Shown here: piece after piece, positions 55,423 to 64,000 of the stretch
Layout of the letters: each line of letters starts with the position of its first letter
How positions within the stretch are numbered: the stretch's first letter is position 1
Assembly: GCF_900117315.1 (NCBI RefSeq)
Contig: NZ_LT630337.1
Location: 1,394,409-1,458,408, forward strand
DNA length: 64,000 nucleotides
Direction of reading: 5' to 3'
Source: Bacillus massilinigeriensis
GTDB lineage: Bacteria; Bacillota; Bacilli; Bacillales; Cytobacillaceae
Position numbers and translations under genes: made by a program
Notes under the pieces: generated by a model
The model's database searches: none
What the model was told of the DNA's origin: nothing
The model's input: the letters and a program-made list of their open reading frames with translations, nothing else

Positions 55423-56643
55423 ATGAAAGCAGTCGGTGTGATTGTTGAGTATAACCCTTTTCACAATGGACATGCTTTTCATCTAGAACAATCAAAAGAA
55501 ATTTCAAAAAGTGATATTGTGATTGCAGTTATGAGTGGGAACTTTCTCCAGCGCGGTGAGCCCGCCTTAGTGTCCAAGTGGACTCGAACAGAGATGGCTT
55601 TAGCTGCTGGTATTGATATTATCTTTGAACTCCCCTATCAGTTTGCTACGCAAAAGGCCGAAACATTCGCAAATGGTGCAGTGTCTATTCTCGCAGCAGC
55701 TGGCTGTGATTCCCTTTGCTTCGGAAGTGAAGCCGGTAGTATTAATCCTTTTATTCAAACTCTGAGCTTTCTAGAGGAAAAAAATGAAGAATATCAAATG
55801 CAAATGAAGAAATTCATGAATATGGGTTATAGCTACCCTAGAGCAGCTTCTCAGGCGTTTCATGAATTAGGTCCGAATGAAGATATCCTAGATCTTTCCA
55901 AACCCAACAATATATTAGGATATCACTATTTGAAATCCGTCCATTCGCAAAAGCTTCCCCTAAATGTATTAACAGTTTCTAGAAAAAATGCGGATTATCA
56001 TGACGAGCATTTCTCCTCTGAAACAATCGCAAGCGCTACAAGCATCCGGAAGGCCTTATTTGAGGATAAAAATGAAATGAATCACATCCGTAAATTAGTT
56101 CCAAATTCTACCTTTGAAAGGCTTGTTCAATATAAAAAGGAAATTGGAGCATTCCATCAGTGGGAGGATTATTGGGATTTATTTAAATATCAGCTCATTA
56201 GTTTGTCAGCAGCTGAATTGAAGGAAATTTATGAGGTAGAGGAAGGAATAGAGAATCGGGTGCTTTCTGCGGGATTGAAGGCCACCTCATTTACAGATTT
56301 TATGAACCTATTGAAAACGAAAAGATATACATGGACAAGACTCCAAAGAATGTGTGTCCATATCTTAACTAATACGAAAAAAGAAGAAATGAGAATCGCT
56401 GAGGAAAACCCAAGTTACTTGCGACTCCTGGGCATGTCAGATAAAGGAAGAAAATATTTAAAGGGAAAAAGGGAACAATTATCTTTACCACTAATTTCAA
56501 AGCTATCATCCTTCCAAAAGGACACTATTCAACTTGACATAAAAGCTTCGAGAATATACGCATTAGGGGCTAAAGGCGATGCAAAACAATTACTACTAGA
56601 AAAGGAGTATTCACAACCACCTATATACTATCAAGCGCATTAA
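55423..56643 (+). CDS. tmcAL: tRNA-Met cytidine acetate ligase TmcAL (YlbM)
   Basis: ATP-dependent enzyme making N4-acetylcytidine at the wobble base of elongator tRNA-Met from acetate. The nucleotidyltransferase-like motif is VEYNPFHNGHAFHL (HNGH) near the N-terminus, with MSGNFLQRGEPALVSKW and FGSEAG further on. It is 406 aa, with AAGGAG before ATG 55423. It is divergent from ylbN and ends at a shared terminator. Confidence 0.93.
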   Translation: MKAVGVIVEYNPFHNGHAFHLEQSKEISKSDIVIAVMSGNFLQRGEPALVSKWTRTEMALAAGIDIIFELPYQFATQKAETFANGAVSILAAAGCDSLCFGSEAGSINPFIQTLSFLEEKNEEYQMQMKKFMNMGYSYPRAASQAFHELGPNEDILDLSKPNNILGYHYLKSVHSQKLPLNVLTVSRKNADYHDEHFSSETIASATSIRKALFEDKNEMNHIRKLVPNSTFERLVQYKKEIGAFHQWEDYWDLFKYQLISLSAAELKEIYEVEEGIENRVLSAGLKATSFTDFMNLLKTKRYTWTRLQRMCVHILTNTKKEEMRIAEENPSYLRLLGMSDKGRKYLKGKREQLSLPLISKLSSFQKDTIQLDIKASRIYALGAKGDAKQLLLEKEYSQPPIYYQAH

Positions 56644-56660
56644 ATTGCCAATTTTACATC

Positions 56661-56698
56661 AAAAAATGGGAAGAAGTGACACCTCTCCCCATTTTTTT
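56661..56698. terminator. Bidirectional terminator between tmcAL and ylbL
   Basis: Imperfect hairpin AAAAAATGGGAAG ... CTCTCCCCATTTTTT with T-runs on both strands, between convergent genes. Confidence 0.8.
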
Positions 56699-56700
56699 GT

Positions 56701-57723
56701 TTATTTAGCTTTAATGGAATCCAAATATTCCAAAGCATCATCAAATGTATCAACCGGTACAATCTTCATATTCGTTCCGATATCCTTTGCTGTTTTAACT
56801 GCATCGCGATAGTTTGAGTTCTTCTCACCATTTTCATTTGGCGCAAAAAAGATTTCAGCACCGGCTTTATCTGCTGCTATGATTTTCTGCTCAATCCCTC
56901 CGATAGGTCCAACTGTACCATCAACTGAAATCGTCCCTGTCCCTGCAATCTTGTAACCTTTTGTATAATCCTTCTTCGTCAATTGATTATATATTTCAAG
57001 TGAGAACATTAGTCCAGCTGATGGACCACCAATATCGCTAGTCTCTACGTGAACGGTTGGTTCCACTTCAAGTTCTTTGTCATCTACTAGCGAAATTCCT
57101 ACCCCTACCTTTGATTGGTCATCATGAAACTTTTTAAGTGAAAGGGTGATGTCCCCCTTTTGGTCATTACGAAGAAAAGCTAATTTTACTCGATCGCCTT
57201 CATTTTTCTTGCTTACGTAATTAATAAACTGTTCAGTAGAATCAAAATCCTTGCCATCAACCTTATAAATTCGATCACCAGGCTTAAGCTTACCTTCTGC
57301 GGGCATGTCATCAACAACATTTAATACATAAACACCCTTGTAATCATATTGGATGGGGATATCTGCTTTCTTATAAGCAACTTCAATGGCATTTGTTTTA
57401 GAACTTGACATTAAATAAAGCTGACGTACATTATATTCTTCTTCAGATTCATCCTTTGCTCTAATGGCTTCTAATGGGTAAATATCTTGGTACTTGCTTA
57501 ATTTTGCGATTACATAAGAATAGATATTGGCTCTTCCCATTCTTACAGTTGTTAGCATAAAGCTTCCTTCTTCTTCAAAAGCATCCTCAACTTTAATAAT
57601 TGGCTCGAGCTCCTTTGCCATACCAGGTTTAGAAACATAAAACGGCAAATAATAGAACGAACTTGCTAAAAAAATGAGTATGATGATAATGCCAAAAGAA
57701 CGGATGTAAATCTTTTTCCTCAT
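56701..57723 (-). CDS. ylbL: PDZ-Lon-type serine protease YlbL
   Basis: Membrane-anchored extracytoplasmic protease of the SepM type. The N-terminal anchor is about 8-28; a PDZ domain spans about 128-195 (MPAEGKLKPGDRIYKVDGKDF). The Lon-like catalytic domain has the Ser-Lys dyad at about Ser235 (IGGPSAGLMF) and Lys280 (GGIEQKIIAA). It is 340 aa. In B. subtilis it takes part with CtpA in removing the SOS division inhibitor YneA. It is four bases downstream of ylbK, so coupled. Confidence 0.92.
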   Translation of the reverse strand: MRKKIYIRSFGIIIILIFLASSFYYLPFYVSKPGMAKELEPIIKVEDAFEEEGSFMLTTVRMGRANIYSYVIAKLSKYQDIYPLEAIRAKDESEEEYNVRQLYLMSSSKTNAIEVAYKKADIPIQYDYKGVYVLNVVDDMPAEGKLKPGDRIYKVDGKDFDSTEQFINYVSKKNEGDRVKLAFLRNDQKGDITLSLKKFHDDQSKVGVGISLVDDKELEVEPTVHVETSDIGGPSAGLMFSLEIYNQLTKKDYTKGYKIAGTGTISVDGTVGPIGGIEQKIIAADKAGAEIFFAPNENGEKNSNYRDAVKTAKDIGTNMKIVPVDTFDDALEYLDSIKAK

Positions 57724-57726
57724 TAA

Positions 57727-58509
57727 CTACTGCTCCTCCCACTGCTCCAATAATTGTTTAATCTTTGGAATATGCTTCCTAGTCTCTTCCTCACCCATTT
57801 TAATAATTTCATCGATATTTGTAAAAGCTCTTGAACTATAATTTTCTACTCTAGGGCGTATCATAATATCAGATGCGATTTCACGGTTGGTAACAAGCTC
57901 CATTTGCATGATATCGATGCTTTGCATAATAACATCAAAAATGGAAGTAATCTCTGTATTTGTTTTAACATGTGCAACATCCACTGCAATGACAATATCT
58001 GCCCCCATTTCCTTCACAACAGAGACAGGAACCCTGTCCACTACACCTCCATCAACAAGTAGGCGGCCATTATGCTTTTCTGGAACAAAGATTCCTGGTA
58101 TCGCAATACTTGCTCTTACTGCATCAGAAATGGAACCTTGATTAAACACCACTTTTTCACCACTTAATAAATCTGTAGCGATTACAGAAACTGGAATATC
58201 CAGTTGTTCCAATGTTTTGCCGTGTGTAAACATTCGAATAAACTCTTTCACCCTTTTACCTGCAATAAACCCCATTTTAGGGACAGTAAAATCCAAAAAA
58301 TATTTACGTTTGAATACCTTTGATAATTTATATAATCGCTCAATATCTAGTCCTGCGGCATAAAAACATCCTATCATTGCGCCCATACTGCTTCCAGATA
58401 TTAAATCAATAGGAATCCTTTCTTCAACTAATACCTTGATTACACCCAAATGAGCAAACCCGCGTGCACCACCAGAACCAAGAGCAAGGCCAATTTTAGG
58501 TTGATGCAT
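57727..58509 (-). CDS. ylbK: Patatin-like phospholipase family protein YlbK
   Basis: 260-aa acyl hydrolase with the oxyanion motif GSGGARGFAHLG, the nucleophile elbow GSSMGA and the dyad Asp in VDGGVVDRVP. It is of the RssA/NTE class. Substrate not known. It is operonic with ylbL. Confidence 0.9.
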   Translation of the reverse strand: MHQPKIGLALGSGGARGFAHLGVIKVLVEERIPIDLISGSSMGAMIGCFYAAGLDIERLYKLSKVFKRKYFLDFTVPKMGFIAGKRVKEFIRMFTHGKTLEQLDIPVSVIATDLLSGEKVVFNQGSISDAVRASIAIPGIFVPEKHNGRLLVDGGVVDRVPVSVVKEMGADIVIAVDVAHVKTNTEITSIFDVIMQSIDIMQMELVTNREIASDIMIRPRVENYSSRAFTNIDEIIKMGEEETRKHIPKIKQLLEQWEEQ

Positions 58510-58696
58510 TCAAGGACCCTCCTTACTGTGTATCAATTTTCCTCTGACTAATTCAATCTTATGGTCTAATTTCATTTTCTATGAGTATATTGAAATATAT
58601 GAGGACAAGGCATAATACAAAAATTATTACAAACATTCTATCATTGTTTATAAAAAGTTGCACGGTAAGTTCACCTTTGAGGGAGGCAAAGAAAGC

Positions 58697-59917
58697 GTGT
58701 TTCGATCCAAACTTAAAACGATATTTCTATCTATTACTGTACTAATGATAGCCATTTCAATGGTTTCATTTCCCCAAGAGTCAGTAGATGCTTCAGTAAA
58801 AGGTCTGAATATGTGGTGGATGATTGTTTTTCCATCCCTCCTGCCGTTTTTTATTGTGACAGAGCTGTTAATAGGCTTTGGAGTAGTAAAATTTATCGGA
58901 GTTTTATTAGAGCCCTTTATGAGGCCTTTGTTTAAAGTTCCTGGTGTAGGTGGATTTGTGTGGGCGATGGGGATGGCATCAGGTTACCCAGCAGGTGCAA
59001 AGCTCACCGCAAGACTAAGGCAGGAAAAGCAACTAACAAAAATCGAAGCGGAACGGTTAGCCTCCTTTACAAATTCGTCAAATCCCTTATTTATTTTTGG
59101 TGCAGTATCTGTTGGCTTTTTTAATAACCCTCAATTAGGGATTCTCCTAGCTTTATCGCATTATTTAGGAAACTTAAGCGTCGGTTTCATGATGCGTTTT
59201 TACGGGAGAGATTTAAAGAGTAAAAGAAGGAAAGAAAGTAGAAGAATTTCAATAAAAAGAGCCTTTATCGCCTTGCATCGAACGAGGATTAACGATAAGC
59301 GCCCCATTGGGAAACTTTTAGGTGATGCAGTCATGTCATCTATTCAAACACTATTAATGATCGGCGGGTTTATTATTTTATTTTCTGTAATAAACAGGCT
59401 CCTAACTCTTTTACATATTACAGCTATTTTGAGCTTGGGCGTCGAATATATTTTTCAGCTATTCCGTTTACCAGAAGAACTTAGCATCCCGTTTATTTCT
59501 GGATTATTTGAGATTACGTTAGGAAGTAAATTGACTAGTGGGGTCGAGGAAGCTAGTTTAATGCATCAGGCCATTGTCACAAGTTTTATTTTAGCTTTCA
59601 GTGGTTTTAGTGTTCAAGCTCAGGTTGCCAGTATACTTGCACAAACTGACATTCGCTTCAAACCTTTTTTCATTGCCCGAATATGTCACGGCTTTTTCGC
59701 CAGTATATTTGCTTTTCTCCTTTGGGAACCCGTCTATACTCGAAATAATCAAATAGAACAACAATCGAATGCATTACCTGCCTTTATGATTAATGAAAGC
59801 TCTTGGATGTATGATTGTTTGATAATTATTAAGGATACAGGTCCATTATTAACAATAATAGCGTTAATCATTTATATTCTCATTTATTTTAAAAGAATGA
59901 AGAAGGTAGAAAATTAG
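58697..59917 (+). CDS. ylbJ: Sporulation integral membrane protein YlbJ
   Basis: Membrane protein with about eight spans and nucleoside-recognition (Gate) domains, FPSLLPFFIVTELL and SGFSVQAQVAS among the conserved parts. Start taken at GTG 58697 (M-F-R-S-K-L-K), ten bases after GGGAGG, rather than the open ATG 39 bases earlier inside the upstream region. That gives 406 aa, near the 408 of B. subtilis YlbJ. It is required in sporulation in B. subtilis and is normally sigma-E-dependent. Confidence 0.88.
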   Translation: MFRSKLKTIFLSITVLMIAISMVSFPQESVDASVKGLNMWWMIVFPSLLPFFIVTELLIGFGVVKFIGVLLEPFMRPLFKVPGVGGFVWAMGMASGYPAGAKLTARLRQEKQLTKIEAERLASFTNSSNPLFIFGAVSVGFFNNPQLGILLALSHYLGNLSVGFMMRFYGRDLKSKRRKESRRISIKRAFIALHRTRINDKRPIGKLLGDAVMSSIQTLLMIGGFIILFSVINRLLTLLHITAILSLGVEYIFQLFRLPEELSIPFISGLFEITLGSKLTSGVEEASLMHQAIVTSFILAFSGFSVQAQVASILAQTDIRFKPFFIARICHGFFASIFAFLLWEPVYTRNNQIEQQSNALPAFMINESSWMYDCLIIIKDTGPLLTIIALIIYILIYFKRMKKVEN

Positions 59918-59928
59918 ATTTAAAGCAT

Positions 59929-59978
59929 AAAAGGATGAAAGAAGGCTGATGATTTCTTTAGCCTTTTTTCATCCTTTT
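59929..59978. terminator. Bidirectional terminator between ylbJ and coaD
   Basis: Long near-perfect hairpin AAAAGGATGAAA(g)AAGGCT / AGCCTT(t)TTTCATCCTTTT between convergent genes, with T/A-rich ends. Confidence 0.88.
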
Positions 59979-59993
59979 AAATATCAATTATTT

Positions 59994-61048
<1,055 letters not shown>

Positions 61049-61153
61049 TCTTATCACCACAATCATTATTAAATTTCATTCCCACTTATCCTAACATAAT
61101 TAGATAGGAATCGACAATATCCAAAATATTCAGAAATAAATGAGGAGATTGAG

Positions 61154-61270
61154 ATGAAAAAATTATCCCACCCCATGTATAACCCTTTGGTTTGTGGAGA
61201 TAATGTAAGTAACAACATCTATTCGAGGGTGTTGTTGCCAACCGCGGAGAAGACTTACGTTTCCCCATAA
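61154..61270 (+). CDS. Candidate small gene (38 aa) or structured RNA locus
   Basis: A 38-codon frame starts at ATG 61154, with GAGGAG seven bases upstream, and ends TAA at 61270; the peptide begins MKKLSHPMYNPLVCGD and ends EKTYVSP. Within it GTAAGT-AACAACA (61205-61217) can pair with TGTTGTT (61230-61236) and ACTTAC (61253-61258), so the transcript is structured. A strong plus-strand terminator follows at 61330-61360. I recognise no family. The opposite strand also has a 60-codon frame with a good ribosome site (61086-61268). The 367-base gap 61049-61415 holds only these. Confidence 0.4.
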   Translation: MKKLSHPMYNPLVCGDNVSNNIYSRVLLPTAEKTYVSP

Positions 61271-61329
61271 GTTCTTCCTCCGGTTTCTCCTCTCCCTTTG
61301 CCTTCTTTCCTTACAGAGGATATAGAAGG

Positions 61330-61360
61330 ACCCTGCAGAAATGCAGGGTTTTTTATTTTT
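61330..61360 (+). terminator. Plus-strand intrinsic terminator after the small locus
   Basis: Perfect 8-bp GC-rich stem ACCCTGCA / TGCAGGGT with GAAA tetraloop, followed by TTTTTTATTTTT on the plus strand. The minus side has no T-run. No annotated plus-strand gene precedes it except the candidate at 61154. Confidence 0.88.
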
Positions 61361-61415
61361 GTAGTAAAATTTTATTGAAATTAAAAAGCTGTAGATGATT
61401 ATTCAAAAATGACGT

Positions 61416-62861
61416 CTATTCTATAGTTGTTAAGCGAATTTCCTCATTAGACTCTGTTACTCCGATTTTAAAGATGGATTGTAGCCATTTTTGTTCTACA
61501 TAAACCGTACCATTTAATATTTTTAATGGTTTTTCTAATAATCCATATGTCCCTTGATTATAGACAAAAATGTAATCATTTAAATATAATCGGTAGTTAT
61601 TATTTCCTTTGCTTAGGAGGATGGATTGTTTATCTGGCATCATTTTCACCTGATAGCCTAATTCCTTCATTGTTATTTCAAATGGGAATAGTTTCGTTTT
61701 ATCCTGATATATTAGGTGAACATCCTTTTTAATTTCATCATTAACCAACACTTTTCTTTGATCATAAAGGTAAAGCGGGATAAATTTCGTAGCTTCATTT
61801 TTATTTAATGTAAAGAAGTGTGTATCCTTTCCTAGCATTTGACTTAGGAGCTCATCCATTTTGACAGTTGTTAAAAGTGCTTCTTCTCTTTGAATGGCCT
61901 TTAAAAAATTTTTGATCTCCTCACTCGTGAGATTTTCTCTTATTTCCTTTATCATCCTATTTCCCTTTTCTGTTTTACTTTTTTGATTAACAGATAAGGA
62001 AGCAAGCGTATCCAACAGCCAATTTTCTTCTAGAGGTAGTTGATCAAATTTTGTTAAATAAAAAGAATAAGCCAGTCTTTTTTCCAACAATTTAAGCTGA
62101 GTCGTTCGGTTAATTACGATGACCCCTTCTCCATTCGATTCGTTATAATTGCTCGACACAACGACAGAAACATAGGGGAATTTTGCTATATTCTTCAAAG
62201 AATCAAAATGAAAATCCGGGCTTTTCTTCCCTTCATAAAAAACTGTGATTCCAACAGGGTAATCCTTTTTCTTTAATGGCTTTGGTTGCCAATAAAGTGA
62301 GCCGGGATCATTAGCGCCTTTATATTGGTAGTAACTGATATAATCTAAATTCTTACTTCCTTTAAGAGGCAGGCCTGTAACCCAAGAACCCTTCCTTTTT
62401 GCATAATCAATAATTTTCACAGTAGAATTCTCTACTTTTGTATTAGGGATCGTCACAAACCAATCACTTAACAAAAAGGAGGAATTTCCATACCTCTTCA
62501 TAGAAATATTTATTTGCAGCAGCATTTCCCCATTTTTTGCAAGAAAAGTATTTGGGTTTTCATCCTTTGAATTGCATGCTTTTTTATCATTAATCATGCA
62601 TTTCCACTTTTTAATCCGATCAGGAGCGAGAATTCGATATTCCTTATTTGAAGACAGACCTGAAATCTTTTGAGTAATTTTAAGCTCCCTTTTTTGGGCT
62701 TCGACTGTTATTTCTTGCTCTACTTTTTCCAATTCAATATTTTTTGTGTCTGCCTTTTTATCGGAGTATGTGCTCCATTGCCAAAAAAGCACGCCTCCTA
62801 TGATAAGAGACAAAGCAAAAAATAAACTTAATGATATTTTCCACATAGGATTTTTCCTCAT
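61416..62861 (-). CDS. Uncharacterised membrane-anchored extracytoplasmic protein
   Basis: 481 aa from ATG 62861, with TGGAG nine bases upstream. An N-terminal signal-anchor (MRKNPMWKISLSLFFALSL, about 6-28) is followed by a charged stretch, then a large soluble, presumably external region with no cysteine except a pair near CMINDKKAC. The last 60 residues (KILNGTVYVEQKWLQSIFKIGV) resemble the stalk/copper-amine-oxidase-N type repeat of Gram-positive surface proteins. I cannot name a family. It lies between rsmD and ylbG, outside the B. subtilis order. Confidence 0.7.
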   Translation of the reverse strand: MRKNPMWKISLSLFFALSLIIGGVLFWQWSTYSDKKADTKNIELEKVEQEITVEAQKRELKITQKISGLSSNKEYRILAPDRIKKWKCMINDKKACNSKDENPNTFLAKNGEMLLQINISMKRYGNSSFLLSDWFVTIPNTKVENSTVKIIDYAKRKGSWVTGLPLKGSKNLDYISYYQYKGANDPGSLYWQPKPLKKKDYPVGITVFYEGKKSPDFHFDSLKNIAKFPYVSVVVSSNYNESNGEGVIVINRTTQLKLLEKRLAYSFYLTKFDQLPLEENWLLDTLASLSVNQKSKTEKGNRMIKEIRENLTSEEIKNFLKAIQREEALLTTVKMDELLSQMLGKDTHFFTLNKNEATKFIPLYLYDQRKVLVNDEIKKDVHLIYQDKTKLFPFEITMKELGYQVKMMPDKQSILLSKGNNNYRLYLNDYIFVYNQGTYGLLEKPLKILNGTVYVEQKWLQSIFKIGVTESNEEIRLTTIE

Positions 62862-63017
62862 TTTCCATAACTCCAGTACTATATGCAAAATAATTTGATT
62901 ATTTTTTCAAGCGATTAGACTATTATATTATAGAACTACCTTATCAAATCATATAAAAAACGTCACATGAAATTTTTTAAAAACAAGGGACTTTATTATT
63001 TTGAAACATTTTATTCT

Positions 63018-63047
63018 TTGAAGGTTTCTATAAAATTCTTCTATATT
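63018..63047 (+). promoter_or_regulatory. Candidate promoter for the DUF7147-like gene
   Basis: TTGAAG (63018-63023), an 18-base spacer and TATATT (63042-63047), about 70 bases before the TTG start at 63117. Confidence 0.4.
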
Positions 63048-63116
63048 ATGATTGAAAATGATAAAGTAGAGTTTAGAATTTGAACATGAAGGAACGAAAA
63101 TAAGGGAGAGATTATT

Positions 63117-63506
63117 TTGATTCAACGATTTATTGAACTTGGGGAAGGATATTCTGACCTTTATGAATTAATTGAACTTACAAGAGCCAATAGCCACCGC
63201 CTTCAGCATATGATGGCCTTCCATACTACCATGGATGAGAGAGAAGTTACATCTCTTGTTGTAATTTTGCAGCCGACTGACCCTGGGAAATTTCAGCCCC
63301 TTTATATTTGTCGAGAAGGGATTCCAAATCCACACAGCACCCCAAACAAAAGATTTGAATTATTTGCTGAACTGGCAAATGAATTACAAAAAGAAATTAT
63401 TGAAATAGATGTAAAGCCTTCTGTGCAGTTTGCTGAAAAGGAATTGTTTTACCAGCATTTAATTGGAATATTAAGGATGAACCGATTTATTTTGCCTATG
63501 CAATAA
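63117..63506 (+). CDS. Small conserved protein next to ylbG (DUF7147-like)
   Basis: 129 aa, start TTG 63117 with AAGGGAGAG upstream. It begins MIQRFIELGEGYSDLYELIELTR and ends with a hydrophobic LIGILRMNRFILPMQ. I believe similar proteins beside ylbG in Bacillaceae are listed as DUF7147, sometimes misannotated as methylthioribose kinase, but cannot verify this. No catalytic motif, signal or membrane span is seen. It converges on ylbG. Confidence 0.7.
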   Translation: MIQRFIELGEGYSDLYELIELTRANSHRLQHMMAFHTTMDEREVTSLVVILQPTDPGKFQPLYICREGIPNPHSTPNKRFELFAELANELQKEIIEIDVKPSVQFAEKELFYQHLIGILRMNRFILPMQ

Positions 63507-63560
63507 TAACCAAGGTGAAAACACTTCTTTAAGCATTTTATTTATATAGAAGTGACGAAA

Positions 63561-63588
63561 AAAGGTGAGACACTTAGGTCTCACCTTT
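63561..63588. terminator. Terminator between the DUF7147-like gene and ylbG
   Basis: Perfect 11-bp stem AAAGGTGAGAC / GTCTCACCTTT with a T-run on the minus strand (ylbG side); it overlaps the ylbG stop. Confidence 0.75.
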
Positions 63589-63862
63589 AAATTCCCATCT
63601 TATAGTCATATTCTTTTGCTTTATCTGGCTTAGAATTTTCATATTCTATTTTCAAAAACGGTTTAAAGGAAGGTTCTACCTTTTTGACAAAGTTATAGGA
63701 ATTTATCTTTTCCATAATCCCTTCTAGATCCTTCTGATCACAGTATAGAACCACATATTTGAGTCGTTTAGATACATAATGTACATTTCCGAACTTTCGA
63801 AGCATTTTTGCTTGTTTAAGAGAGTGTAGCCAGATAATCATTCCTTGGCGCTGACCTAGCAT
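63587..63862 (-). CDS. ylbG: DUF2129 protein YlbG
   Basis: 91 aa, starting [20 protein letters not shown] with the family pattern [21 protein letters not shown] and [16 protein letters not shown]. It is a small cytosolic protein of unknown function, located after ylbF as in B. subtilis. Confidence 0.88.
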   Translation of the reverse strand: MLGQRQGMIIWLHSLKQAKMLRKFGNVHYVSKRLKYVVLYCDQKDLEGIMEKINSYNFVKKVEPSFKPFLKIEYENSKPDKAKEYDYKMGI

Positions 63863-63951
63863 TATTCTTTTCCCCTTCTTAAGACTTATTTTAATAAGTC
63901 TAGCATATGAAAACTGTTAAAAGCAATCAAAGAATAAGGAGGATGGGAGTT

Positions 63952-64000
63952 TTATGAGCATCCACAGCTTCCACCGGAACCACATCCGCCACTACTACAG
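63952..64000 (-). CDS. ylbF: 3' end of ylbF (YlbF/YmcA family, RNA maturation complex)
   Basis: Only the last 15 full codons are present (CSSGGCGSGGSCGCS then TAA at 63952-63954). This Cys-rich C-terminus matches YlbF, part of the YaaT-YlbF-YmcA complex (which holds [4Fe-4S] clusters and controls RNase Y processing and development). The rest of the gene lies beyond the window. Confidence 0.85.
   Translation of the reverse strand, partial: CSSGGCGSGGSCGCS

Noticed and set aside
61086-61268. 60-codon minus-strand frame with GGAGG eight bases before its ATG
   Set aside because: Good ribosome site, but it overlaps the plus-strand candidate, has low-complexity composition and no recognisable family; only the plus strand has a matching terminator. 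Kept as an alternative in the finding, not as a gene.
63949-64000. Apparent plus-strand start (ATG after GGAGG) at the right edge
   Set aside because: The same bases read on the minus strand encode the Cys/Gly-rich C-terminus of YlbF, which is the better explanation; the plus-strand peptide is a His/Arg-rich shadow.

Overview
The window is a stretch of low-GC Gram-positive chromosome, almost certainly from an endospore-forming member of the Bacillaceae. The gene order matches the Bacillus subtilis ylb - dcw - spoIIG - ylm - ileS - pyr - yloA/yloB segment, read here in reverse. Proteins such as SigE, SigG, SpoIIGA, SpoVD, SpoVE, FtsZ, MraY and PyrR can be aligned from memory nearly end to end with B. 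subtilis counterparts. Genus-level assignment (a Neobacillus/Mesobacillus/Peribacillus-like Bacillus) would be guesswork. I see no rRNA, tRNA, insertion sequence, prophage or CRISPR array; this is core genome.

Layout. 1-940: 5' part of a Ca2+ P-type ATPase (yloB), divergent from rqcH (1212-2921). 2992-14788: complete pyrimidine operon on the minus strand (pyrR-P-B-C-AA-AB-K-D-F-E). Its cistrons are tightly coupled by ATGA overlaps, and three PyrR-type attenuators lie before pyrR, between pyrR and pyrP, and between pyrP and pyrB. 14992-19687: rluD-type pseudouridine synthase, lspA, ylyA and ileS, the last with an Ile (AUC) T-box leader. 20130-24221: divIVA-ylmH-ylmG-sepF-ylmE-ylmD-ylmC. 24440-27105: sigG, sigE and spoIIGA, the early and forespore sporulation switch. 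27433-28665: flavohaemoglobin hmp on the plus strand, lying between spoIIGA and ftsZ.

28747-48414: the division and cell-wall (dcw) cluster on the minus strand: mraZ-rsmH-ftsL-pbpB-spoVD-murE-[MurF-N-domain-like orphan]-mraY-murD-spoVE-murG-murB-divIB-ylxW-ylxX-sbp-ftsA-ftsZ. 48616-64000: bshC, DUF3397 gene, panE-like ylbQ, ylbP, ylbO, an enoyl-CoA hydratase family gene, rpmF, ylbN, tmcAL (ylbM), ylbL, ylbK, ylbJ, coaD, rsmD, an unrecognised membrane-anchored protein, a small DUF-type gene, ylbG and the 3' end of ylbF.

How it fits together: lipid II precursor synthesis (MurE, MraY, MurD, MurG, MurB), septum assembly (FtsA, FtsZ, SepF, DivIVA, DivIB, FtsL, PBP2B) and the sporulation programme (SpoIIGA-SigE-SigG, SpoVD, SpoVE, YlbJ) are interleaved. 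UMP synthesis, isoleucyl-tRNA charging, CoA and bacillithiol synthesis, and ribosome quality control (RqcH, YlmH) flank them.

The items most worth a second look are a stand-alone MurF N-terminal-domain protein inside the dcw cluster, a plus-strand mini-gene or structured RNA with its own terminator at 61154-61360, an FNR/CRP-like box centred about 41.5 bases upstream of the predicted hmp start, and a perfect CcpA cre match in an otherwise empty 646-base gap. I see no clear wholly new multi-gene system.
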